Assembly (NCBI GenBank): GCA_903870415.1
Contig: CAIQDA010000192.1
Span: 1-54,760 of the forward strand
Length of the DNA stretch: 54,760 nucleotides
Direction of reading: 5' to 3'
From: an uncultured delta proteobacterium
GTDB taxonomy: Bacteria > Myxococcota_A > Polyangia > Polyangiales > Polyangiaceae
Position numbers and translations under genes: made by a program. The notes under the pieces were generated by a model. That model ran no database searches. It had not been told where the DNA came from and saw nothing but the letters and a program-made list of their open reading frames with translations. Shown piece after piece: positions 1 to 8,535 of the stretch (positions are counted from its first letter, which is position 1; every line of letters begins with the position of its first letter).

Positions 1-11
1 ATGTCGAAACG

Positions 12-2720
12 TTGACCTTCATCGGGCTTTCTCGTAGCCCGGCGGTCGTGACGTCGAGTGACTCGGCACCCAAGCGATCGCGCCTGCGTGCCTTTGTGGC
101 CCGGGTTCCCTGGAAGCGGGTTTGCCTCGGTGCGGCTGGTGTCGGCGTGTTGTCGCTCGTCGTGACGCTTCGCCGCGTCGGAGACGTGAAGCGTCTCGCG
201 GCGGCGCTCGAAGACGAAACCGGCGCGGTCGTCGAGGCCTCGTCGCTTCGATGGGAGCCGTCGTCCGGGGTGCTCGGAGACTTCTTCACGGGCCGCTCGC
301 TTCTCTACTTGGCGCGGGTCGCGGCGGCGGAGCCCCGTGACGTGTGGCGCGCGCGCGTTCGTCTCGGGCCGTTCGGACTCATGACCATCGCGCAGGCGGT
401 CGACATCACGGACACTCCGCTCGGCGACGACCATGCGCTCGTCGCGCGAGGACATTTTGCAGCTTTTGCGACACGCGCTTACGATCAAGAACAGGCGGTC
501 ACGCTCCTCGACCTCGATGGCGAGGGGATGCAGAACGAGTGCGATGGACTTGTAGAATGCATGCAAGCGTCCATCACCAATCTGCAAGAGTTCGGCACGC
601 GCGCCGGGGTTGGGCGTGTCGACGTCACGCTTGATCGCGCGGCGCACGCCGTGGGGCTTGAGCTTGAGGGCGACGCGGACTCGTCTCGGAGCCTTGTGAT
701 TCAAGCGGCCCTCGATACGGGCCTTGAGCGATACCGCGTGCCGCTCTCCATGGGCGAGGTGACCGATGCGATCGCAGGCGTGTCGCGCCAGCCTGGACGG
801 CATCTGCCGAAGCGCTTCATTCACTGGGCCGTCGACACGGTGCGATCGATTCCATGGATCGGCCCCGCGCCCATTGCGTGGCTTGAAGAACACGCGTTCG
901 CTGCACGCGACTCGCTCCGTCAAGCGGGCTACGCGGTGCGCGGCGTCAAAAAAGGTACCGAGGTCGACAACGCGGATGCTCCCGTGGCGGTGAAGCCTCC
1001 GCGCGTCGTGCCGCCGAGCGAACTCGTTGACAAGCTCGACGACGGTTCGTTTCCGCCGCCCGCTTTTCGACCGATCCTGAACGATGCGGAACCGGGCGAA
1101 GGCGTTTGGGTCGATGCTTCGCCGACGTGGTTGCCGCGCATCACCGAGGGCGCGCCATCGGCATTCGCAAAATCGTTCGTGCGTCCCGATGCGGAGCGTC
1201 CCGATGTGAAGGTGCTTCTTGTCTCCATCGACATGCGCCAACTCGACTTGGCGATGGAGGCGGGGGCCGAAGATCCGAAGCCTCTCGCGGGCGCGCACGG
1301 GAGCGGTCGCATACCGCGTGATCCCAAGGTATTTCCCCGTGTGCGGGCCACGTTCAACGGGGCGTTCAAGACCGAGCACGGCTTCTACGGCATGATGGTC
1401 GACAAGCGCGTGCTTCTGCCGCCGCAGCCTCGCGCGGCGAGTTTGGCGGTGCTGACCGACGGTCGCGTGGCGATGGGTTTCTGGCCGAGCGTGAAGGACA
1501 TCGAGTCGCTTCCGGTCACCGGCTGCGAGCCCGCGATGGGTCACTTGTGCGACCAGCCGCTTTCCGTTTCCTCGTTCCGGCAGAACCTCGATCCGCTGGT
1601 GGACGGCGATCTCGTGAACCCCACGAAGCGCTTCCAATGGGGTTACACGCTGCCGGGAACGAGCGTGCAAACGGAGCGTTCGGCGGTGTGCGTGCATGCC
1701 TCGGGTCATCTCATTTACGGGTGGGGCGATGACCTCAACGGGACCACGCTCGCGAAGGCGCTTCGTGCCGCGGGCTGTCGTCACGCGATGCACCTCGACA
1801 TGAACCCGCATCACACGGGCTTCGCGTTCACGAACGTCGAGTCGGTCAAGCCACGAAAGCTCAAGGCGGAGCTGCTCTCGCCAACGATGACGATTCAGCC
1901 TGACCGCTACGTAAACGGATCGCCGAAAGACTTCTTCTACCTGCTCGTGCGCAGTGGTCTGCCGCCCGCACCCGAGGGTTTTGCCTGGTCGAAAGCGCCA
2001 GGTCCGCAGCCGTCGCCCGTGTTCGTGCCTGCGGTGTGGGACGCCAAGCTCGACGGTCTCTTGCTCGGAGACTTGAACCTTGCGCGCCTCGACATCACCT
2101 CACTCGACGGTGACCGCACCGAGTGGCGCGTGCGTGCGGGAACGAAGGAACTCGCCAGTGGCACAGGCGTCGAACCGGCCCGCGATCTCGACGACGGTGC
2201 GCATGCGCGTTCGCTCGCGAGCATCCGTATCGGTGTGCTCGCAGACGATCGTGCCTTCGGACTCATCACCGGCGGCCACATCACCCGTCCGCGACAACGC
2301 GAGATCGAAGACAGTGCGTGGCTCATCGCAGAGCCCGGAGAGTCCCTTCGCATCATCGACGACCCCACGACGCTTCGCGACGCGGACGCGGTCGAACTCC
2401 TTCGCGTTCTGCACGGCGGCAAGCTCGTGGACGCGAAGAAATTCCGCGCAGGCGCCAAGCTCGTCATCGGGATCACGAAGGAACGCCGCGTCGTCGCCGT
2501 GCGCGATCCGCAAGGCGATTTGCAGCTTATGGCGAAGGCGTTGCAGCTTCTTGGGTGCGACGAAGCAGTCCTCGCCGATCGCGGCATCGGAGCCTCTGCA
2601 AAGCTCACGCATCGCGCCGGCGACGACGAAGGGGAAGGTCGACTTGTGGCCCTTGCGCGTACGGAGTTGCCGCGGGCGTTTCGCTTTAAGACCGCGGAGC
2701 CGCCCGCGAAGGGCAAGTAG
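12..2720 (+). CDS. Large membrane-anchored protein with a NAGPA-like (phosphodiester glycosidase-type) core
   Basis: Unknown role. A basic N-terminus is followed by one hydrophobic segment (about residues 37-52), so the protein is probably anchored in the inner membrane with a large periplasmic part. Around residues 440-600 it reads like the phosphodiester glycosidase (NAGPA) fold: an 'FNGAF...GFYGMMVD' stretch, a 'DGRVAMGFW' strand and a late 'HLDMNPHHTGF' segment where the family usually has LDGGGS. A second, weaker copy of this layout may follow near residues 800-880 ('LLGCDEAVLADRG'). The start is unsettled: TTG at 12 and GTG at 48 are both in frame, neither has a clear ribosome site, and the frame stays open to the window edge, so the gene may begin upstream. 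It is convergent with the S9 peptidase gene. Confidence 0.6.
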   Translation: MTFIGLSRSPAVVTSSDSAPKRSRLRAFVARVPWKRVCLGAAGVGVLSLVVTLRRVGDVKRLAAALEDETGAVVEASSLRWEPSSGVLGDFFTGRSLLYLARVAAAEPRDVWRARVRLGPFGLMTIAQAVDITDTPLGDDHALVARGHFAAFATRAYDQEQAVTLLDLDGEGMQNECDGLVECMQASITNLQEFGTRAGVGRVDVTLDRAAHAVGLELEGDADSSRSLVIQAALDTGLERYRVPLSMGEVTDAIAGVSRQPGRHLPKRFIHWAVDTVRSIPWIGPAPIAWLEEHAFAARDSLRQAGYAVRGVKKGTEVDNADAPVAVKPPRVVPPSELVDKLDDGSFPPPAFRPILNDAEPGEGVWVDASPTWLPRITEGAPSAFAKSFVRPDAERPDVKVLLVSIDMRQLDLAMEAGAEDPKPLAGAHGSGRIPRDPKVFPRVRATFNGAFKTEHGFYGMMVDKRVLLPPQPRAASLAVLTDGRVAMGFWPSVKDIESLPVTGCEPAMGHLCDQPLSVSSFRQNLDPLVDGDLVNPTKRFQWGYTLPGTSVQTERSAVCVHASGHLIYGWGDDLNGTTLAKALRAAGCRHAMHLDMNPHHTGFAFTNVESVKPRKLKAELLSPTMTIQPDRYVNGSPKDFFYLLVRSGLPPAPEGFAWSKAPGPQPSPVFVPAVWDAKLDGLLLGDLNLARLDITSLDGDRTEWRVRAGTKELASGTGVEPARDLDDGAHARSLASIRIGVLADDRAFGLITGGHITRPRQREIEDSAWLIAEPGESLRIIDDPTTLRDADAVELLRVLHGGKLVDAKKFRAGAKLVIGITKERRVVAVRDPQGDLQLMAKALQLLGCDEAVLADRGIGASAKLTHRAGDDEGEGRLVALARTELPRAFRFKTAEPPAKGK

Positions 2721-2759
2721 CGCGCGCCTATCACTCGCCTTGGCACTCGCCTGGCCGCT

Positions 2760-4793
2760 CTACTTGGCGCTCTTCAAGTGCTTCTCAAAGAAGGCGAGCG
2801 CGTGACCGATCATCTTCACGCGGTTTTCCTTCTTCTGTGCGCCGTGGCCTTCGTCCGGAAAGATCATCAAGTCCGAGGGAATTCCGCGGCTTGAGAAGGC
2901 CTCGTGGATTTGAATGGCCTCGCCGACGGGTACGCGCGGGTCGGTGGCACCTTGAAGCACGAGGAGCGGAGCGGTCGCCTTCGCGATGTGTGTCGTGGGG
3001 GAAAGTTCGACGAGCGCGTCGCGATCTTTCACCGGGTCGCCGTACTCGCTGATGCGAAGCGCGCGGCGGTAGGGCGCCGTGTTTTCGAGGAAGGTCACGA
3101 GGTTCGAAATGCCCACGACGTCGACGCCGCAGTCGTACGTGCCTGCGAACATCGTCATGGCCATGAGCACCGAGTAGCCGCCGTATGACCCTCCATAGAC
3201 GCCAACCATCGGCGCCGTACCGCCCTGGGTAAAGCGCTTCTTGGCCCATACGCCCGCGTCGCGAATGTCCCCGATGACCTGCAATCGCTTGGGGCCGTCG
3301 TCGGCGCTGAGCCAGGTTTTTCCGTAGCCATCGCTGCCGCGAACGTTCGGCTCGACGAGCACGAAACCCGCGTCCATGAACGCTTGGGCGCCGGGGTTGA
3401 AGCCGGGTCGCGTTTGGCCTTCGGGCCCGCCGTGAAATTGCACGACGACGGGGCACGCGAGGTTCGCGCACGCGGGAGGCACGCGCACGAAGGCGGGAAT
3501 CGCGGTGCCGTCGGCGGCCGGGTAGCTCTCGAGCGTCGCGCGCACGAAGCCCGCGGGGTCGAGTTCGGGCATCGAAGGAGTCATCCACTCGGTGACTTTG
3601 GCGTCCTTGAAGTCGACGACGAAAAAGCGAAGCGGGTGCTGCCCGTCGTCCACGGTGAGTGGCGCGAAGCGACCGTCGAGCGAAGGCGCGCCCCACGAAT
3701 AGTTGTCACCTGCGGGCAGCTTCGGAAGAACGACGCTCTTGCCCGTGGCGGCGTCGAAGGCGTGGACACGACTCGCTCCAAGGGCATTTTCCACCACAAG
3801 AAGGCGCTTCTTCGCGTGGTCGAGCACAAAGCCATCGACGTCGCCCATCGCTTCCGGAGTGACCGCAGTATAGACGCCGTCTTTCCAAAAATAGACGCGA
3901 CGCTTATCGGACTTCGCATTCGTGCGCACGACGAGCGTGCCCGTGGTGGGAGCGAATTCCGCGTCGTACTCTTCGGTCTCGCCAACGCCGAGCAGCGGAG
4001 TCTTCGCCTTCGTCTTCGGGTCGAAGAGGTAGATCTCGCGAGAGAGCGACCCGGTGCTTTTCACGAGAAGCGCCATGCCGTCGTCGCGCACGTCGCCGAA
4101 ACTCCAGATGCCGTCTTCGTCAAAGACCAGTTCGCGGGCGCGGGTCGTGAGGTCGAAGCGGTAGACCGCGTAGCTGTCTTTTTTGCGATCGTTGGCCGAG
4201 TAGTAGAGCGACTTTCCATCGGGCGTGAAGCCCTCGAAGCGCGCTTGAACGCCGGCCTCGTGGAAGATGGGCGCGAGGGCTCCGCCTTGCTTTGGCTGCG
4301 TGTAAAGGCCGGGGTTTTCCTCGCCGCGGCGATCGCGCGTGACGATGAGCATCGCGCCGTCGCGGGTCTGCGTGACGATGCTCGTGCGGTCTTCGCCGCC
4401 GGTGAGCTGCGTCGGTTGGGCTCCTGCTTTGTCGAGGCGCCACGCCTGCGGGCTTCCGGTGACGGCCCACGAGAACGACAGGCTCGTGCCGTCGGGGCTC
4501 ATGCGCGCGCCGCCGGGACTGCGCACGTCTTGAAGCAAGCTGAGTTGCCGCGACACCTTCGCGTCGAGGGGCTTCACGGGAAAGCGCCCCAGGATGTCGG
4601 ACGTGACGCTCTCGAGCCCGTGCCCTGCGTAACCGCCGCGCGGAACCTTGCGGCCCTCGGCATCGAGTCGCACTTGGTTCGTGTTCTCTTGCGCGATCAC
4701 AAGCGGCGTGGCGGGAGCCGCAGGCACGGGCTGCACAGGAGAGGCGCACGCCGCGAGGGCAATCGGAAGCACGGAAACGACGCGTCGAAGCAT
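2760..4793 (-). CDS. S9 family (prolyl oligopeptidase-type) peptidase, lipoprotein
   Basis: Serine peptidase of clan SC, probably cleaving short peptides in the cell envelope. The N-terminus is a lipoprotein signal with lipobox LAAC, lipidated Cys16. Residues about 80-400 hold WD40/beta-propeller-like repeats ('SPDGTSLSFSW', 'TPDGKSLYYS'), and the C-terminal 260 residues are the alpha/beta hydrolase. The catalytic triad is visible: Ser536 in GGSYGG, Asp618 in 'QGATDPRVP' and His650 in 'DEGHG'. The length of 677 aa is normal for acylaminoacyl-peptidase/DPP-like S9 enzymes. A possible -35 (TTGACC, complement of 4823-4828) lies upstream, but its -10 is poor. The gene stands alone, divergent from the exonuclease gene. 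Confidence 0.92.
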   Translation of the reverse strand: MLRRVVSVLPIALAACASPVQPVPAAPATPLVIAQENTNQVRLDAEGRKVPRGGYAGHGLESVTSDILGRFPVKPLDAKVSRQLSLLQDVRSPGGARMSPDGTSLSFSWAVTGSPQAWRLDKAGAQPTQLTGGEDRTSIVTQTRDGAMLIVTRDRRGEENPGLYTQPKQGGALAPIFHEAGVQARFEGFTPDGKSLYYSANDRKKDSYAVYRFDLTTRARELVFDEDGIWSFGDVRDDGMALLVKSTGSLSREIYLFDPKTKAKTPLLGVGETEEYDAEFAPTTGTLVVRTNAKSDKRRVYFWKDGVYTAVTPEAMGDVDGFVLDHAKKRLLVVENALGASRVHAFDAATGKSVVLPKLPAGDNYSWGAPSLDGRFAPLTVDDGQHPLRFFVVDFKDAKVTEWMTPSMPELDPAGFVRATLESYPAADGTAIPAFVRVPPACANLACPVVVQFHGGPEGQTRPGFNPGAQAFMDAGFVLVEPNVRGSDGYGKTWLSADDGPKRLQVIGDIRDAGVWAKKRFTQGGTAPMVGVYGGSYGGYSVLMAMTMFAGTYDCGVDVVGISNLVTFLENTAPYRRALRISEYGDPVKDRDALVELSPTTHIAKATAPLLVLQGATDPRVPVGEAIQIHEAFSSRGIPSDLMIFPDEGHGAQKKENRVKMIGHALAFFEKHLKSAK

Positions 4794-4952
4794 GGCGCTA
4801 CGAGAGGTTCACCGCGCCGCAAGGTCAAGACGTTCCCTTGCAAAAATGCGCCGATTCCGTTGATGCTTGCCGTGTGCGGGCCCGGTGCCTCGTGCCGGCG
4901 CGCATGCGTTCGCGTCCCCCCATGCCGGAAACTCCGCTACGACCTCGCGCAG

Positions 4953-5813
4953 ATGAAGCGCTCGCCCATCAGTCCGCGTGTTCCGCCCACCGGCAAGCCC
5001 TGGGACGTGCCCGTGCACGCCGCGCCGCTCGTGTTCATCGACCTCGAAATGAGCGGACTCGTGCTCGGTCTCGATCGCGTCATCGAGCTGTGCATCGAGC
5101 GCGTCGAAGGTGGCGTCGTGGTGGGACGCCTCGAAAGTCTCGTGAAGCCTCCGGCGGGCGTCACGGTGCCTGCGACGGTGCATGGTCTCGACGATGCGAT
5201 GCTCGCCGACGCGCCTCCGTTCGAAGCGCTCGCGGACGAGGTGACTCGGCTGCTTTTCGGTGCCGTGGTCGTGGCGCACGCCGCCCCGTGGGACGTGGCC
5301 TTTCTCGAGGCCGAGCTTTTTTTCTGCGACAAAGCCCTGAAAATTCCGGGGTGGATCGACACGCTGGTGTTGAGCCGCCGCGCGTTTGCGTTTGAGCGTC
5401 ACTCGCTTGAGGCCCTGTGTGGCGAGTTCGGCCTCGAGCGTGCACGGGCCCATCGCGCCGGAGACGACGTGGGCGCCCTACGGCAAGTGTTTGCAAAATG
5501 CATCGAAGCCCTTGAGCCCGCCACGGTGCGTGATCTCACGGGTCTCGGCCCGCGCACGAGCAAGGTTCTCGGCGAGCTCGTCGGCCGTGCCCGCGACGCG
5601 GCGACGAAAGAGACCCCGGTGCAAGTGACCTACCGGGTGCCCGGCAAGGGTCAGCAAAAGATGCTCATGCAGGTGAAGACCGTAAGCGGCGACGACGCTC
5701 AAGGGTTCTCCATCGAGGGTTACTGCACGGCCACGCGCGGGCGCCATGTGCTGCGCCTCGAGCGCGTTGTGTCCGTGGAGTTTCCTCCACCGGCTGCGAC
5801 TACGGCGGTCTGA
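4953..5813 (+). CDS. DnaQ-like 3'-5' exonuclease domain fused to a WYL-like domain
   Basis: Residues 25-185 are a DEDDh exonuclease: Exo I is D30-x-E32 in 'FIDLEMSGL', Exo II D114 in 'VAHAAPWDVAFLEAEL', and Exo III H167/D172 in 'HRAGDDVGAL'. A helical link (190-215, 'LTGLGPRTSKVLGELVGRA') leads to residues 222-278, which resemble a WYL ligand-binding domain (a 'VQVTYRV' strand, then 'GFSIEGYC' and 'HVLRLERVVSVEF'). The substrate is unknown; family members degrade DNA or RNA ends. The ATG at 4953 is chosen because the dnaQ fold begins shortly after it. The reading frame stays open far upstream, but that part lies antisense to the S9 peptidase and is not real. The first Met is followed by a proline-rich lead of about 20 residues. 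Confidence 0.85.
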   Translation: MKRSPISPRVPPTGKPWDVPVHAAPLVFIDLEMSGLVLGLDRVIELCIERVEGGVVVGRLESLVKPPAGVTVPATVHGLDDAMLADAPPFEALADEVTRLLFGAVVVAHAAPWDVAFLEAELFFCDKALKIPGWIDTLVLSRRAFAFERHSLEALCGEFGLERARAHRAGDDVGALRQVFAKCIEALEPATVRDLTGLGPRTSKVLGELVGRARDAATKETPVQVTYRVPGKGQQKMLMQVKTVSGDDAQGFSIEGYCTATRGRHVLRLERVVSVEFPPPAATTAV

Positions 5814-5820
5814 CGCGTGC

Positions 5821-5840
5821 GGGGGCGACTAAACGCCCTC
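5821..5840. terminator. Possible bidirectional hairpin terminator between convergent genes
   Basis: GGGGGCG (5821-5827) can pair with CGCCCTC (5834-5840) across a 6-base loop, with one G-T wobble. It sits between the stop of the exonuclease gene and the stop of the RNase HI gene. There is no T-run, so termination is an inference from position only. Confidence 0.3.
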
Positions 5841-5861
5841 TTCAGCGCTCTTCAGCCCTCC

Positions 5862-6566
5862 TCAGCCCTGCGGCAGCTCGAGGCGTTTCGTGCTGCGCAT
5901 ACTGACCGCGGTGCGCGCCAGTTCGTCGGCTTTCTCGTTGAGCGCGTGGCCAGCGTGTCCTCGCACGTACTCGAGGCGCACGTTGCCGCGCTCAACGATG
6001 CAGCGCTTCGTGAAGGCGATGAGCTCGGGGTTGGCTTTCGCCTTCCAGCCTTTTTGCAGAACGCCGATCGCGTATTGGCTGTCGGTAAACACGAGCAGAG
6101 CACCCGCCGGCGGAGCCCATTCGATCGCGCGCAAGATGGCGGTGAGCTCGCCAATGTTGTTCGTCGACGTGCCCAGGTATTCGTAGCCTTCGGCCGTGGC
6201 GCCGCCCGGGGCGACAAGCACGACGCCGCTTCCCGCGGGACCGGGGTTGCCGGAACAGGCTCCGTCCGTATACGCGACCCAGCCAACGTGTGCGCCGGGG
6301 TCGCCGGATTCATTCCGAAGCACAGCCTTCGTACGTGTCTTGGAAGCCGCTTTGGGCGCAGCTTCGGGCGCGTCGCCGAAGACTTCGTCCCCCACGAGCG
6401 GATCCGACGTCGCCTCAAGGTTGCGTGCTGCGGCGCGGTACGCCTTCGGGTGCCCGAGTCCGTAGCGAATTTCCACGCGTCCGTCGGGCTCCTTCACGAT
6501 GGTGCCGTCGTCGGCTGCCCTCGCGAGAACCCGCGTGCCGCGGAGCAGTGCCCACGTCCAAGGCAT
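5862..6566 (-). CDS. rnhA: Ribonuclease HI with an N-terminal extension
   Basis: Endonuclease that cuts the RNA strand of RNA-DNA hybrids. The catalytic core covers residues 93-222 with all four carboxylates: D101 ('TDGACSGNPGP'), E140 ('NIGELTA'), D162 ('TDSQYAI') and D214 ('GHALNEKAD'). The first 90 residues are an extra domain or linker that E. coli RNase HI (155 aa) lacks; it does not look like the usual hybrid-binding domain and I cannot name it. The start ATG (6566-6564) shares a base with the stop of the upstream barrel gene (TGATG), so translation is probably coupled. It is the last gene of the leftward hppD-hgd-barrel group, an unusual place for a nucleic-acid enzyme. Confidence 0.9.
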   Translation of the reverse strand: MPWTWALLRGTRVLARAADDGTIVKEPDGRVEIRYGLGHPKAYRAAARNLEATSDPLVGDEVFGDAPEAAPKAASKTRTKAVLRNESGDPGAHVGWVAYTDGACSGNPGPAGSGVVLVAPGGATAEGYEYLGTSTNNIGELTAILRAIEWAPPAGALLVFTDSQYAIGVLQKGWKAKANPELIAFTKRCIVERGNVRLEYVRGHAGHALNEKADELARTAVSMRSTKRLELPQG

Positions 6567-7282
6567 CAGAAGCACGTCGCAGTGAACGAGACACCGAAGG
6601 CCGCCGAGCCAACGGCGACGTCGATGCCGCTCTCGGACTTCGACGTCGACGCGGCGATGAACTGTCCCGCAACGCCGATGCCCCAGTCGCGCGAGATCAT
6701 CCACTCTTTGCCAACCATGAGCGAGAGGCCAAGGCCGCTCGAGTTGCCCTCGGAGCTGACGCTCTGGCTTGAGCCCGAGCTGCTGAACTTCTCGCGCGTG
6801 ATCCGTACGAGGCCTGCGGTGCCCGAAAGGTACAGGTTCGTTGGCATGAAGTAATACGTGGCGTTGAAGCCGAGGCCGTTGACGTTCAGGCGCGTGTTCT
6901 TCTGGTTTCCAAAGCTCGTGCCCGCGTAGTCGACCTTGGGCTCCGAAAGGCCGAAGCCGAAGAGGTCGCCGCCGAGCGAGAAGTTCGGGCTCACCGCTCC
7001 ACCGAGCGCGAACGAGTACAGCATGGCGCCGCCACTCGACGTGAGCGAGGTGCCGCTCCAGTCTTCCGCGACGCTGCCGCCGCCGATGCCGAGGGAAAGA
7101 CGGCCCATCATCCCCGTGTGGTCGTTGCCGCGAGGCGCATAACCGCCGCGTGAAGGCGCGGGCGCTTCAACGTAAGCGGGCTCCTCGTCTGCAGAGGGCT
7201 TTGCGCCAGGCGCGTACGACTGCGCGAGCGCCGGGGCGGCGAGGAGGAGCGGAGCGAGGGCGAGGAGGAGCGAACTGCGCAT
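6566..7282 (-). CDS. Exported outer-membrane beta-barrel-like protein
   Basis: A signal peptide of about 20 residues ('MRSSLLLALAPLLLAAPALAQ') precedes a proline-rich stretch and then alternating Gly/aromatic strands ('GRLSLGIGGGSVAEDW', 'NLYLSGTAGLVRI', 'GLGLSLMVGKEW') ending in Phe ('SFTATCF'), as in small outer-membrane barrels of the OmpW/OmpA-like type. Function unknown. The ATG at 7282 is preferred over upstream in-frame codons because the signal peptide begins there and AAGG lies about 7 bases before it. The gene follows hgd by 40 bp and overlaps the RNase HI start by one base, so it belongs to the same leftward transcript. Confidence 0.75.
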   Translation of the reverse strand: MRSSLLLALAPLLLAAPALAQSYAPGAKPSADEEPAYVEAPAPSRGGYAPRGNDHTGMMGRLSLGIGGGSVAEDWSGTSLTSSGGAMLYSFALGGAVSPNFSLGGDLFGFGLSEPKVDYAGTSFGNQKNTRLNVNGLGFNATYYFMPTNLYLSGTAGLVRITREKFSSSGSSQSVSSEGNSSGLGLSLMVGKEWMISRDWGIGVAGQFIAASTSKSESGIDVAVGSAAFGVSFTATCF

Positions 7283-7322
7283 GATGGCCTTGTGAAGCAG
7301 GTTCGAAAACGTGTGGAAAGTT

Positions 7323-8507
7323 TCAGGCAACGGGACGCTTCCAGCTGTCGTGGTAGCCGCGGTCTTCGAGCGCTGCGGCCTGTTCGGTCACGAGGAGCGG
7401 CTTGTCCGTGTCCATCATGACCGCGAGTTCGTCCGAGCGCGTGTGCCCAATGCTGGCCTCGTACGCGCCAGGGTGAGGAGCGTGCGGTGTGCCCGCAGGA
7501 TGAAACGAGATGGCTCCCGGACCGACGCCGCGCCGGCTGGTGAAGTTGCCGCGCAAGTAGAGGATGACTTCGTCGCAGTCGACCGACGTGTGCGGGTACG
7601 GGCAAGGGATGGCGTTCGGATGAAAGTCGAGGACCCGCGGCACGAACGAGCAGACGAGGGCGCCCTTGGCGGCGAAGGTCGCGTGGATTGTCGGGGGCAG
7701 ATGAACGAGGCCTGTTTTCGCCTGATAGCGCTCGATCGAAAACGCCCACGGGTAGACGAAGCCGTCCCAACCGACGACGTCCATGGGCGAGCGCACCATG
7801 AGCGACTCGGTGAAGCGGCCGCGGACCTTCGCGACGATCGTGTGCGGGCCTTGTAGCTCCGTGTTGAACGAGTGCACCGGTCCGTCGGGCCGCTTGAAAT
7901 CACGATGCGTGTAAGGTGCATCCATGACGAGCTGGCCGACGCCGTTGCGAAATTGCGCGGGAATATGCACGCCGCCCGAAAACTCCATGACCATCGCGCG
8001 GAGCTCGGCGCCGTCGAGATGCCAGCGGTGCACGAGGCCCTTCGGTACCCAGACGTAATCGCCCGCGTCGACCGAGAGCCAGCCGCACACGCTCTCAAGC
8101 TTGGCGCTGCCCTCGTGAATGAACCAAAGCTCGTCGCCGTCGCCGTTCGAAAAATAGACTTCGTCGCTCTTCGTTGGGCGCACGAGGAGCACGTTGACGT
8201 CGGCGTTCGTGAGAACGGGGAGGCGTGCGTCCAAAAAGGCGCCGCCTGGCGTAACTGCGTTGCTGTTGAAGAGCCGGCGCAGGATGGGATGGTTTCGGTC
8301 TTCGCTCGGAGTAGGCATCGGCCAGCCGCGGGAAGACGAAAACACGTCGAGGTGATCGGTCGTCGGGTACCGATGGTAAAAATAACTGAAGGCTCCGGCG
8401 AAGCCTCCGCGCGTGAACATCTCCTCGTAAACGAGCGAGCCGTCGGGCGCGCGAAACACCGTGTGGGGCTTGTCAGGAAACACGCCCGCGCAATGGCGAT
8501 CGATCAT
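7323..8507 (-). CDS. hmgA: Homogentisate 1,2-dioxygenase, short cupin form
   Basis: Fe(II) ring-cleavage enzyme turning homogentisate into maleylacetoacetate in tyrosine catabolism. At 394 aa it resembles the shorter bacterial form rather than the 430-450 aa human-type protein. Family landmarks: N-terminal 'KPHTVFRAPDGSLVYEEMF', central 'GDELWFIHEGSAKLES' cupin strand, and C-terminal 'HTSVDCDEVILYLRGNF' and 'HPAGTPHAPHPGAYEASIG', which carry the expected His/Glu iron ligands. The start at 8507 fits the family N-terminus and leaves 28 bp after hppD, the gene for the preceding step. Its placement directly downstream of hppD strongly supports the call. Confidence 0.9.
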   Translation of the reverse strand: MIDRHCAGVFPDKPHTVFRAPDGSLVYEEMFTRGGFAGAFSYFYHRYPTTDHLDVFSSSRGWPMPTPSEDRNHPILRRLFNSNAVTPGGAFLDARLPVLTNADVNVLLVRPTKSDEVYFSNGDGDELWFIHEGSAKLESVCGWLSVDAGDYVWVPKGLVHRWHLDGAELRAMVMEFSGGVHIPAQFRNGVGQLVMDAPYTHRDFKRPDGPVHSFNTELQGPHTIVAKVRGRFTESLMVRSPMDVVGWDGFVYPWAFSIERYQAKTGLVHLPPTIHATFAAKGALVCSFVPRVLDFHPNAIPCPYPHTSVDCDEVILYLRGNFTSRRGVGPGAISFHPAGTPHAPHPGAYEASIGHTRSDELAVMMDTDKPLLVTEQAAALEDRGYHDSWKRPVA

Positions 8508-8535
8508 CGTGAGGTCCGTTTCGAACGCATCGCGT

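Noticed and set aside
3384-4952. Long open frame opposite the S9 peptidase that runs into the exonuclease gene
   Set aside because: It is a GC-driven shadow of the peptidase: no recognisable domain, and the exonuclease family fold starts after 4953.
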